Below, one piece after another: positions 46,401 through 59,127 of a stretch of DNA of 64,000 nucleotides. The DNA comes from Ulva prolifera (taxonomy: Eukaryota; Chlorophyta; Ulvophyceae; Ulvales; Ulvaceae). The notes beneath the pieces were generated by a model that saw nothing but the letters and a program-made list of their open reading frames with translations, did no database searches and was not told the DNA's origin. The stretch spans positions 620,001 through 684,000 of the forward strand of contig JALAAN010000010.1 of assembly GCA_023078555.1 (NCBI GenBank). The letters are read 5' to 3'. A program made the translations under genes and the position numbers. The first letter of the stretch is position 1; every line of letters begins with the position of its first letter.

Positions 46401-49400
46401 CGCCACTCATGCAGAAATCTCGCCCTCGCAAAAACAGGTTCCCAACCTCACTTTAGGGGCTGAATCTTTGCACATGATGCTATCTATGTCAAATTAATGT
46501 GATGTGATGGTTTGGAGGCAATCAAGTGATAACTCAGGGCTAGGGCTGCTTTAAATGTTGAAATGGCAGCGTGCTCCCATGCCACTCATGCAGAATTCTC
46601 GCACCTCACCAAAACAGGTTCCCAACCTCACCTTAGGGGCTGAATCTTTGCACATGATGCTCTCTATGTCAAAGGAATGTGGTGTAGAAGTTTGGAGGCA
46701 ATCAAGTGATAAGTCAGGGCTAGGGCTGCTATCAATGTTGAAATGGCAGCACGCTCTCCCGCCACTCATGCAGAAATCTCGCCCTCGCAAAAACAGGTTC
46801 CCAACCTCACTTTAGGGGCTGAATCTTTGCACATGATGCTATCTATGTCAAATTAATGTGATGTGATGGTTTGGAGGCAATCAAGTGATAACTCAGGGCT
46901 AGGGCTGCTTTAAATGTTGAAATGGCAGCGTGCTCCCATGCCACTCATGCAGAATTCTCGCACCTCACCAAAACAGGTTCCCAACCTCACCTTAGGGGCT
47001 GAATCTTTGCACTTGATGCTCTCTATGTCAAAGGAATGTGGTGTAGAAGTTTGGAGGCAATCAAGTGATAAGTCAGGGCTAGGGCTGCTATCAATGTTGA
47101 AATGGCAGCACGCTCTCCCGCCACTCATGCAGAAATCTCGCCCTCGCAAAAACAGGTTCCCAACCTCACGTTAGGGGCTGAATCTTTGCACATGATGCTA
47201 TCTATGTCAAATTAATGTGATGTGAGGGTTTGGAGGCAATCAAGTGATAACTCAGGGCTAGGGCTGCTTTAAATGTTGAAATGGCAGCGTGCTCCCAAGC
47301 CACTCATGCAGAAATCTCGCACCTCACAAAAACAGGTTCCCATCCTCACCTTAGGGGCTGAATCTTTGCACATGATGCTCTCTATGTCAAAGGAATGTGG
47401 TGTAGAAGTTTGGAGGCAATCAAGTGATAAGTCAGGGCTAGGGCTGCTATCAATGTTGAAATGGCAGCACGCTCTCCCGCCACTCATGCAGAAATCTCGC
47501 CCTCGCAAAAACAGGTTCCCAACCTCACGTTAGGGGCTGAATCTTTGCACATGATGCTATCTATGTCAAATTAATGTGATGTGAGGGTTTGGAGGCAATC
47601 AAGTGATAACTCAGGGCTAGGGCTGCTTTAAATGTTGAAATGGCAGCGTGCTCCCATGCCACTCATGCAGAAATCTCGCACCTCACAAAAACAGGTTCCC
47701 AACCTCACCTTAGGGGCTGAATCTTTGCACATGATGCTCTCTTTGTCAAAGGAATGTGGTCTAGAAGTTTGGAGGCAATCAAGTGATAAGTCAGGGCAAG
47801 GGTTGCTATCAATGTTGAAAAGGCAGCGCGCTCTCCCGCCCCTCATGCAGAAATCCCGCGCCTCACAAAAACAGGTTCCCAACCTCACGTTTGGGGCTGA
47901 ATCTTTGCACATGATACTCTCTATGTCAAAGGAATGTGGTGTAGAAGTTTGAAGGCAATCAAGTGATAAGTCAGGGCAAGGGCTGCTATCAATGTTGAAA
48001 AGGCAGCGCGCTCTCCCGCCCCTCATGCAGAAATCTCGCCCTCACAAAAACAGGTTCCCAACCTCACGTTTGGGGCTGAATCTTTGCACATGATACTCTC
48101 TATGTCAAAGGAATGTGGTGTAGAAGTTTGAAGGCAATCAAGTGATAAGTCAGGGCAAGGGCTGCTATCAATGTTGAAAAGGCAGCGCGCTCTCCCGCCC
48201 CTCATGCAGAAATCTCGCCCTCACAAAAACAGGTTCCCAACCTCACGTTAGGGGCTGAATCTTTGCACATGATGCTCTCTATGTCAAAGGAATGTGGTGT
48301 AGAAGTTTGGAGGCAATCAAGTGATAAGTCAGGGCTAGGGCTGCCATCAATGTTGAAATGGCAGCGTGCTCCCATGCCACTCATGCAGAAATCCCGCGCC
48401 TCACAAAAACATGTTCCCAACATCACGTTAGGGGCTGAATCTTTGCACATGATGCTCTCTATGTCAAAGGAATGTGCTCTAGAAGTTTGGAGGCAATCAA
48501 GTGATAAGTCAGGGCTAGGGCTGCTATCAATGTTGAAATGGCAGCGTGCTCCCATGCCCCTCATGCAGAAATCTCGCCCTCACAAAAACAGGTTCCCAAC
48601 CTCACGTTCGGGGCTGAATCTTTGCACATGATGCTCTCTATGTCAAAGGAATGTGGTGTAGAAGTTTGGAGGCAATCAAGTGATAAGTCAGGGCTAGGGC
48701 TGCTATCAATGTTGAAATGGCAGCGCGCTCTCCCGCCACTCATGCAGAAATCCCGCGCCTCACAAAAACAGGTTCCCAACCTCACGTTAGGGGCTGAATC
48801 TTTGCACATGATGCTCTCTTTGTCAAAGGAATGTGGTCTAGAAGTTTGGAGGCAATCAAGTGATAAGTCAGGGCAAGGGTTGCTATCAATGTTGAAAAGG
48901 CAGCGCGCTCTCCCGCCCCTCATGCAGAAATCCCGCGCCTCACAAAAACAGGTTCCCAACCTCACGTTAGGGGCTGAATCTTTGCACATGATGATCTCTA
49001 TGTCAAAGGAATGTGGTCTAGAAGTTTGGAGGCAATCAAGTGACAAGTCAGGGCAAGGGCTGCTATCAATGTTGAAATGGCAGCGCGCTCTCCCGCCACT
49101 CATGCAGAAATCCCGCGTTTCACAAAAACAGGTTCCCAACCTCACGTTAGGGGCTGAATCTTTGCACATGATGCTCTCTATGTCAAAGGAATGTGGTGTA
49201 GAAGTTTGGAGGCAATCAAGTGATAAGTCAGGGCTAGGGCTGCTATCAATGTTGAAATGGCAGCACGCTCTCCCGCCACTCATGCAGAAATCTCGCCCTC
49301 GCAAAAACAGGTTCCCAACCTCACGTTAGGGGCTGAATCTTTGCACATGATGCTCTCTATGTCAAAGGAATGTGGTCTAGAAGTTTGGAGGCAATCAAGT

Positions 49401-52400
49401 GACAAGTCAGGGCAAGGGCTGCTATCAATGTTGAAATGGCAGCGCGCTCTCCCGCCACTCATGCAGAAATCCCGCGTTTCACAAAAACAGGTTCCCAACC
49501 TCACGTTAGGGGCTGAATCTTTGCACATGATGCTCTCTATGTCAAAGGAATGTGGTGTAGAAGTTTGGAGGCAATCAAGTGATAAGTCAGGGCTAGGGCT
49601 GCTATCAATGTTGAAATGGCAGCACGCTCTCCCGCCACTCATGCAGAAATCTCGCCCTCGCAAAAACAGGTTCCCAACCTCACGTTAGGGGCTGAATCTT
49701 TGCACATGATGCTCTCTATGTCAAAGGAATGTGGTCTAGAAGTTTGGAGGCAATCAAGTGACAAGTCAGGGCAAGGGCTGCTATCAATGTTGAAATGGCA
49801 GCGCGCTCTCCCGCCACACATGCAGAAATCCCGCGCCTCACAAAAACATGTTCCCAACCTCACGTTAGGGGCTGAATCTTTGCACATGATGCTCTCTATG
49901 TCAAAGGAATGTGGTGTAGAAGTTTGGAGGCAATCAAGTGATAAGTCAGGGCTAGGGCTGCTATCAATGTTGAAATGGCAGCACGCTCTCCCGCCACTCA
50001 TGCAGAAATCTCGCCCTCGCAAAAACAGGTTCCCAACCTCACGTTAGGGGCTGAATCTTTGCACATGATGCTCTCTATGTCAAAGGAATGTGGTCTAGAA
50101 GTTTGGAGGCAATCAAGTGACAAGTCAGGGCAAGGGCTGCTATCAATGTTGAACTGGCAGCGCGCTCTCCCGCCACACATGCAGAAATCCCGCGCCTCAC
50201 AAAAACATGTTCCCAACCTCACGTTAGGGGCTGAATCTTTGCACATGATGCTCTCTATGTCAAAGGAATGTGGTCTAGAAGTTTGGAGGCAATCAAGTGA
50301 TAAGTCAGGGCTAGGGCGGCCATCAATGTTGAAATGGCAGCGTGCTCCCATGCCACTCATGCAGAAATCCCGCGCCTCACAAAAACATGTTCACAACATC
50401 ACGTTAGGGGCTGAATCTTTGCACATGATGCTCTCTATGTCAAAGGAATGTGGTCTAGAAGTTTGGAGGCAATCAAGTGATAAGTCAGGGCTAGGGCTGC
50501 TATCAATGTTGAAATGGCAGCGTGCTCCCATGCCCCTCATGCAGAAATCTCGCCCTCACAAAAACAGGTTCCCAACCTCACGTTCGGGGCTGAATCTTTG
50601 CACATGATGCTCTCTATGTCAAAGGAATGTGGTCTAGAAGTTTGGAGGCAATCAAGTGATAAGTCAGGGCTAGGGCTGCTATCAATGTTGAAATGGCAGC
50701 GTGCTCCCATGCCCCTCATGCAGAAATCTCGCCCTCACAAAAACAGGTTCCCAACCTCACGTTCGGGGCTGAATCTTTGCACATGATGCTCTCTATGTCA
50801 AAGGAATGTGGTGTAGAAGTTTGGAGGCAATCAAGTGATAAGTCAGGGCTAGGGCTGCTATCAATGTTGAAATGGCAGCACGCTCTCCCGCCACTCATGC
50901 AGAAATCTCGCCCTCGCAAAAACAGGTTCCCAACCTCACGTTAGGGGCTGAATCTTTGCACATGATGCTCTCTATGTCAAAGGAATGTGGTCTAGAAGTT
51001 TGGAGGCAATCAAGTGACAAGTCAGGGCAAGGGCTGCTATCAATGTTGAACTGGCAGCGCGCTCTCCCGCCACACATGCAGAAATCCCGCGCCTCACAAA
51101 AACATGTTCCCAACCTCACGTTAGGGGCTGAATCTTTGCACATGATGCTCTCTATGTCAAAGGAATGTGGTCTAGAAGTTTGGAGGCAATCAAGTGATAA
51201 GTCAGGGCTAGGGCGGCCATCAATGTTGAAATGGCAGCGTGCTCCCATGCCACTCATGCAGAAATCCCGCGCCTCACAAAAACATGTTCACAACATCACG
51301 TTAGGGGCTGAATCTTTGCACATGATGCTCTCTATGTCAAAGGAATGTGGTCTAGAAGTTTGGAGGCAATCAAGTGATAAGTCAGGGCTAGGGCTGCTAT
51401 CAATGTTGAAATGGCAGCGTGCTCCCATGCCCCTCATGCAGAAATCTCGCCCTCACAAAAACAGGTTCCCAACCTCACGTTCGGGGCTGAATCTTTGCAC
51501 ATGATGCTCTCTATGTCAAAGGAATGTGGTCTAGAAGTTTGGAGGCAATCAAGTGATAAGTCAGGGCTAGGGCTGCTATCAATGTTGAAATGGCAGCGTG
51601 CTCCCATGCCCCTCATGCAGAAATCTCGCCCTCACAAAAACAGGTTCCCAACCTCACTTTAGGGGCTGAATCTTTGCACATGATGCTATCTATGTCAAAT
51701 TAATGTGATGTGATGGTTTGGAGGCAATCAAGTGATAACTCAGGGCTAGGGCTGCTTTAAATGTTGAAATGGCAGCGTGCTCCCATGCCACTCATGCAGA
51801 ATTCTCGCACCTCACCAAAACAGGTTCCCAACCTCACCTTAGGGGCTGAATCTTTGCACATGATGCTCTCTATGTCAAAGGAATGTGGTGTAGAAGTTTG
51901 GAGGCAATCAAGTGATAAGTCAGGGCTAGGGCTGCTATCAATGTTGAAATGGCAGCACGCTCTCCCGCCACTCATGCAGAAATCTCGCCCTCGCAAAAAC
52001 AGGTTCCCAACCTCACTTTAGGGGCTGAATCTTTGCACATGATGCTATCTATGTCAAATTAATGTGATGTGATGGTTTGGAGGCAATCAAGTGATAACTC
52101 AGGGCTAGGGCTGCTTTAAATGTTGAAATGGCAGCGTGCTCCCATGCCACTCATGCAGAATTCTCGCACCTCACCAAAACAGGTTCCCAACCTCACCTTA
52201 GGGGCTGAATCTTTGCACTTGATGCTCTCTATGTCAAAGGAATGTGGTGTAGAAGTTTGGAGGCAATCAAGTGATAAGTCAGGGCTAGGGCTGCTATCAA
52301 TGTTGAAATGGCAGCACGCTCTCCCGCCACTCATGCAGAAATCTCGCCCTCGCAAAAACAGGTTCCCAACCTCACGTTAGGGGCTGAATCTTTGCACATG

Positions 52401-54405
52401 ATGCTATCTATGTCAAATTAATGTGATGTGAGGGTTTGGAGGCAATCAAGTGATAACTCAGGGCTAGGGCTGCTTTAAATGTTGAAATGGCAGCGTGCTC
52501 CCAAGCCACTCATGCAGAAATCTCGCACCTCACAAAAACAGGTTCCCATCCTCACCTTAGGGGCTGAATCTTTGCACATGATGCTCTCTATGTCAAAGGA
52601 ATGTGGTGTAGAAGTTTGGAGGCAATCAAGTGATAAGTCAGGGCTAGGGCTGCTATCAATGTTGAAATGGCAGCACGCTCTCCCGCCACTCATGCAGAAA
52701 TCTCGCCCTCGCAAAAACAGGTTCCCAACCTCACGTTAGGGGCTGAATCTTTGCACATGATGCTCTCTATGTCAAAGGAATGTGGTCTAGAAGTTTGGAG
52801 GCAATCAAGTGACAAGTCAGGGCAAGGGCTGCTATCAATGTTGAACTGGCAGCGCGCTCTCCCGCCACACATGCAGAAATCCCGCGCCTCACAAAAACAT
52901 GTTCCCAACCTCACGTTAGGGGCTGAATCTTTGCACATGATGCTCTCTATGTCAAAGGAATGTGGTCTAGAAGTTTGGAGGCAATCAAGTGATAAGTCAG
53001 GGCTAGGGCGGCCATCAATGTTGAAATGGCAGCGTGCTCCCATGCCACTCATGCAGAAATCCCGCGCCTCACAAAAACATGTTCCCAACCTCACGTTAGG
53101 GGCTGAATCTTTGCACATGATGCTCTCTATGTCAAAGGAATGTGGTCTAGAAGTTTGGAGGCAATCAAGTGATAAGTCAGGGCTAGGGCGGCCATCAATG
53201 TTGAAATGGCAGCGTGCTCCCATGCCACTCATGCAGAAATCCCGCGCCTCACAAAAACATGTTCACAACATCACGTTAGGGGCTGAATCTTTGCACATGA
53301 TGCTCTCTATGTCAAAGGAATGTGGTCTAGAAGTTTGGAGGCAATCAAGTGATAAGTCAGGGCTAGGGCTGCTATCAATGTTGAAATGGCAGCGTGCTCC
53401 CATGCCCCTCATGCAGAAATCTCGCCCTCACAAAAACAGGTTCCCAACCTCACGTTCGGGGCTGAATCTTTGCACATGATGCTCTCTATGTCAAAGGAAT
53501 GTGGTCTAGAAGTTTGGAGGCAATCAAGTGATAAGTCAGGGCTAGGGCTGCTATCAATGTTGAAATGGCAGCGTGCTCCCATGCCCCTCATGCAGAAATC
53601 TCGCCCTCACAAAAACAGGTTCCCAACCTCACGTTCGGGGCTGAATCTTTGCACATGATGCTCTCTATGTCAAAGGAATGTGGTGTAGAAGTTTGGAGGC
53701 AATCAAGTGATAAGTCAGGGCTAGGGCTGCTATCAATGTTGAAATGGCAGCACGCTCTCCCGCCACTCATGCAGAAATCTCGCCCTCGCAAAAACAGGTT
53801 CCCAACCTCACTTTAGGGGCTGAATCTTTGCACATGATGCTATCTATGTCAAATTAATGTGATGTGATGGTTTGGAGGCAATCAAGTGATAACTCAGGGC
53901 TAGGGCTGCTTTAAATGTTGAAATGGCAGCGTGCTCCCATGCCACTCATGCAGAATTCTCGCACCTCACCAAAACAGGTTCCCAACCTCACCTTAGGGGC
54001 TGAATCTTTGCACATGATGCTCTCTATGTCAAAGGAATGTGGTGTAGAAGTTTGGAGGCAATCAAGTGATAAGTCAGGGCTAGGGCTGCTATCAATGTTG
54101 AAATGGCAGCACGCTCTCCCGCCACTCATGCAGAAATCTCGCCCTCGCAAAAACAGGTTCCCAACCTCACTTTAGGGGCTGAATCTTTGCACATGATGCT
54201 ATCTATGTCAAATTAATGTGATGTGATGGTTTGGAGGCAATCAAGTGATAACTCAGGGCTAGGGCTGCTTTAAATGTTGAAATGGCAGCGTGCTCCCATG
54301 CCACTCATGCAGAATTCTCGCACCTCACCAAAACAGGTTCCCAACCTCACCTTAGGGGCTGAATCTTTGCACTTGATGCTCTCTATGTCAAAGGAATGTG
54401 GTGTA
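40045..54405 (+). repeat. 7.0/7.36 kb segmental tandem duplication in the satellite
   Basis: Unit one is about 40045-47045 and unit two about 47046-54405. The order of variant monomers matches at offset 7,001 bp as far as about 49.3 kb and at 7,360 bp from about 49.6 kb onward; the 359 bp difference is one extra dimer in unit two (about 49257-49616). The first part of a third unit continues to about 55.0 kb. Each unit holds inner duplications, such as an 897 bp block repeated at 42615 and 43512 and its counterparts at 49975 and 50872. Confidence 0.82.
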
Positions 54406-57400
54406 GAAGTTTGGAGGCAATCAAGTGATAAGTCAGGGCTAGGGCTGCTATCAATGTTGAAATGGCAGCACGCTCTCCCGCCACTCATGCAGAAATCTCG
54501 CCCTCGCAAAAACAGGTTCCCAACCTCACGTTAGGGGCTGAATCTTTGCACATGATGCTATCTATGTCAAATTAATGTGATGTGAGGGTTTGGAGGCAAT
54601 CAAGTGATAACTCAGGGCTAGGGCTGCTTTAAATGTTGAAATGGCAGCGTGCTCCCAAGCCACTCATGCAGAAATCTCGCACCTCACAAAAACAGGTTCC
54701 CATCCTCACCTTAGGGGCTGAATCTTTGCACATGATGCTCTCTATGTCAAAGGAATGTGGTGTAGAAGTTTGGAGGCAATCAAGTGATAAGTCAGGGCTA
54801 GGGCTGCTATCAATGTTGAAATGGCAGCACGCTCTCCCGCCACTCATGCAGAAATCTCGCCCTCGCAAAAACAGGTTCCCAACCTCACGTAAGGGGCTGA
54901 ATCTTTGCACATGATGCTATCTATGTCAAATTAATGTGATGTGAGGGTTTGGAGGCAATCAAGTGATAACTCAGGGCTAGGGCTGCTTTAAATGTTGAAA
55001 TGGCAGCGTGCTCCCATGCCACTCATGCAGAAATCCCGCGCCTCACAAAAACATTTTCCCAACATCACGTTAGGGGCTGAATCTTTGCACATGATGCTCT
55101 CTATGTCAAAGGAATGTGCTCTAGAAGTTTGGAGGCAATCAAGTGATAAGTCAGGGCTAGGGCTGCTATCAATGTTGAAATGGCAGCGTGCTCCCATGCC
55201 CCTCATGCAGAAATCTCGCCCTCACAAAAACAGGTTCCCAACCTCACGTTCGGGGCTGAATCTTTGCACATGATGCTCTCTATGTCAAAGGAATGTGGTG
55301 TAGAAGTTTGGAGGCAATCAAGTGATAAGTCAGGGCTAGGGCTGCCATCAGTGTTGAAATGGCAGCGTGCTCCCATGCCACTCATGCAGAAATCCCGCGC
55401 CTCACAAAAACATTTTCCCAACATCACGTTAGGGGCTGAATCTTTGCACATGATGCTCTCTATGTCAAAGGAATGTGCTCTAGAAGTTTGGAGGCAATCA
55501 AGTGATAAGTCAGGGCTAGGGCTGCTATCAATGTTGAAATGGCAGCGTGCTCCCATGCCCCTCATGCAGAAATCTCGCCCTCACAAAAACAGGTTCCCAA
55601 CCTCACGTTAGGGGCTGAATCTTTGCACATGATGCTCTCTATGTCAAAGGAATGTGGTCTAGAAGTTTGGAGGCAATCAAGTGATAAGTCAGGGCTAGGG
55701 CGGCCATCAATGTTGAAATGGCAGCGTGCTCCCATGCCACTCATGCAGAAATCCCGCGCCTCACAAAAACATGTTCACAACATCACGTTAGGGGCTGAAT
55801 CTTTGCACATGATGCTCTCTATGTCAAAGGAATGTGGTCTAGAAGTTTGGAGGCAATCAAGTGATAAGTCAGGGCTAGGGCTGCTATCAATGTTGAAATG
55901 GCAGCGTGCTCCCATGCCCCTCATGCAGAAATCTCGCCCTCACAAAAACAGGTTCCCAACCTCACGTTCGGGGCTGAATCTTTGCACATGATGCTCTCTA
56001 TGTCAAAGGAATGTGGTCTAGAAGTTTGGAGGCAATCAAGTGATAAGTCAGGGCTAGGGCTGCTATCAATGTTGAAATGGCAGCGTGCTCCCATGCCCCT
56101 CATGCAGAAATCTCGCCCTCACAAAAACAGGTTCCCAACCTCACGTTCGGGGCTGAATCTTTGCACATGATGCTCTCTATGTCAAAGGAATGTGGTGTAG
56201 AAGTTTGGAGGCAATCAAGTGATAAGTCAGGGCTAGGGCTGCTATCAATGTTGAAATGGCAGCACGCTCTCCCGCCACTCATGCAGAAATCTCGCCCTCG
56301 CAAAAACAGGTTCCCAACCTCACTTTAGGGGCTGAATCTTTGCACATGATGCTATCTATGTCAAATTAATGTGATGTGATGGTTTGGAGGCAATCAAGTG
56401 ATAACTCAGGGCTAGGGCTGCTTTAAATGTTGAAATGGCAGCGTGCTCCCATGCCACTCATGCAGAAATCTCGCCCTCGCAAAAACAGGTTCCCAACCTC
56501 ACTTTAGGGGCTGAATCTTTGCACATGATGCTATCTATGTCAAATTAATGTGATGTGATGGTTTGGAGGCAATCAAGTGATAACTCAGGGCTAGGGCTGC
56601 TTTAAATGTTGAAATGGCAGCGTGCTCCCATGCCACTCATGCAGAATTCTCGCACCTCACCAAAACAGGTTCCCAACCTCACCTTAGGGGCTGAATCTTT
56701 GCACATGATGCTCTCTATGTCAAAGGAATGTGGTGTAGAAGTTTGGAGGCAATCAAGTGATAAGTCAGGGCTAGGGCTGCTATCAATGTTGAAATGGCAG
56801 CACGCTCTCCCGCCACTCATGCAGAAATCTCGCCCTCGCAAAAACAGGTTCCCAACCTCACTTTAGGGGCTGAATCTTTGCACATGATGCTATCTATGTC
56901 AAATTAATGTGATGTGATGGTTTGGAGGCAATCAAGTGATAACTCAGGGCTAGGGCTGCTTTAAATGTTGAAATGGCAGCGTGCTCCCATGCCACTCATG
57001 CAGAATTCTCGCACCTCACCAAAACAGGTTCCCAACCTCACCTTAGGGGCTGAATCTTTGCACTTGATGCTCTCTATGTCAAAGGAATGTGGTGTAGAAG
57101 TTTGGAGGCAATCAAGTGATAAGTCAGGGCTAGGGCTGCTATCAATGTTGAAATGGCAGCACGCTCTCCCGCCACTCATGCAGAAATCTCGCCCTCGCAA
57201 AAACAGGTTCCCAACCTCACGTTAGGGGCTGAATCTTTGCACATGATGCTATCTATGTCAAATTAATGTGATGTGAGGGTTTGGAGGCAATCAAGTGATA
57301 ACTCAGGGCTAGGGCTGCTTTAAATGTTGAAATGGCAGCGTGCTCCCAAGCCACTCATGCAGAAATCTCGCACCTCACAAAAACAGGTTCCCATCCTCAC

Positions 57401-58290
57401 CTTAGGGGCTGAATCTTTGCACATGATGCTCTCTATGTCAAAGGAATGTGGTGTAGAAGTTTGGAGGCAATCAAGTGATAAGTCAGGGCTAGGGCTGCTA
57501 TCAATGTTGAAATGGCAGCACGCTCTCCCGCCACTCATGCAGAAATCTCGCCCTCGCAAAAACAGGTTCCCAACCTCACGTTAGGGGCTGAATCTTTGCA
57601 CATGATGCTATCTATGTCAAATTAATGTGATGTGAGGGTTTGGAGGCAATCAAGTGATAACTCAGGGCTAGGGCTGCTTTAAATGTTGAAATGGCAGCGT
57701 GCTCCCATGCCACTCATGCAGAAATCCCGCGCCTCACAAAAACATTTTCCCAACATCACGTTAGGGGCTGAATCTTTGCACATGATGCTCTCTATGTCAA
57801 AGGAATGTGCTCTAGAAGTTTGGAGGCAATCAAGTGATAAGTCAGGGCTAGGGCTGCTATCAATGTTGAAATGGCAGCGTGCTCCCATGCCCCTCATGCA
57901 GAAATCTCGCCCTCACAAAAACAGGTTCCCAACCTCACGTTCGGGGCTGAATCTTTGCACATGATGCTCTCTATGTCAAAGGAATGTGGTGTAGAAGTTT
58001 GGAGGCAATCAAGTGATAAGTCAGGGCTAGGGCTGCCATCAGTGTTGAAATGGCAGCGTGCTCCCATGCCACTCATGCAGAAATCCCGCGCCTCACAAAA
58101 ACATTTTCCCAACATCACGTTAGGGGCTGAATCTTTGCACATGATGCTCTCTATGTCAAAGGAATGTGCTCTAGAAGTTTGGAGGCAATCAAGTGATAAG
58201 TCAGGGCTAGGGCTGCTATCAATGTTGAAATGGCAGCGTGCTCCCATGCCCCTCATGCAGAAATCTCGCCCTCACAAAAACAGGTTCCCA
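53027..58290 (+). repeat. 2.5/2.7 kb duplicated block in the satellite
   Basis: Sequence from about 53.0 kb recurs at an offset of 2,512 bp up to about 56.4 kb, and at 2,691 bp from about 56.6 kb until divergence near 58.3 kb. The 179 bp step is an extra monomer at about 56430-56600, where two diverged-class monomers stand side by side. Rare shared variants (AACATTTTCCCAACATC, GCCATCAGTGTTG) support the match. Confidence 0.75.
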
Positions 58291-59127
58291 ACCTCACGTT
58301 CGGGGCTGAATCTTTGCACATGATGCTCTCTATGTCAAAGGAATGTGGTGTAGAAGTTTGGAGGCAATCAAGTGATAAGTCAGGGCTAGGGCTGCTATCA
58401 ATGTTGAAATGGCACGCGCTCTCCCGCCACTCATGCAGAAATCCCGCGCCTCACAAAAACAGGTTCCCAACCTCACCTTAGGGGCTGAATCTTTGCACAT
58501 GATGCTCTCTATGTCAAAGGAATGTGGTGTAGAAGTTTGGAGGCAATCAAGTGATAAGTCAGGGCTAGGGCTGCTTTAAATGTTGAAATGGCAGCGTGCT
58601 CCCATGCCACTCATGCAGAAATCTCGCACCTCACAAAAACAGGTTCCCAACCTCACCTTAGGGGCTGAATCTTTGCACATGATGCTCTCTATGTCAAAGG
58701 AATGTGGTGTAGAAGTTTGGAGGCAATCAAGTGATAAGTCAGGGCTAGGGCTGCTATCAATGTTGAAATGGCAGCGCGCTCTCCCGCCACTCATGCAGAA
58801 ATCCCGCGCCTCACAAAAACAGGTTCCCAACCTCACGTTAGGGGCTGAATCTTTGCACATGATACTCTCTATGTCAAAGGAATGTGGTGTAGAAGTTTGG
58901 AGGCAATCAAGTGATAAGTCAGGGCAAGGGCTGCTATCAATGTTGAAAAGGCAGCGCGCTCTCCCGCCCCTCATGCAGAAATCTCGCCCTCACAAAAACA
59001 GGTTCCCAACCTCACGTTAGGGGCTGAATCTTTGCACATGATGCTCTCTATGTCAAAGGAATGTGGTGTAGAAGTTTGGAGGCAATCAAGTGATAAGTCA
59101 GGGCTAGGGCTGCTATCAATGTTGAAA

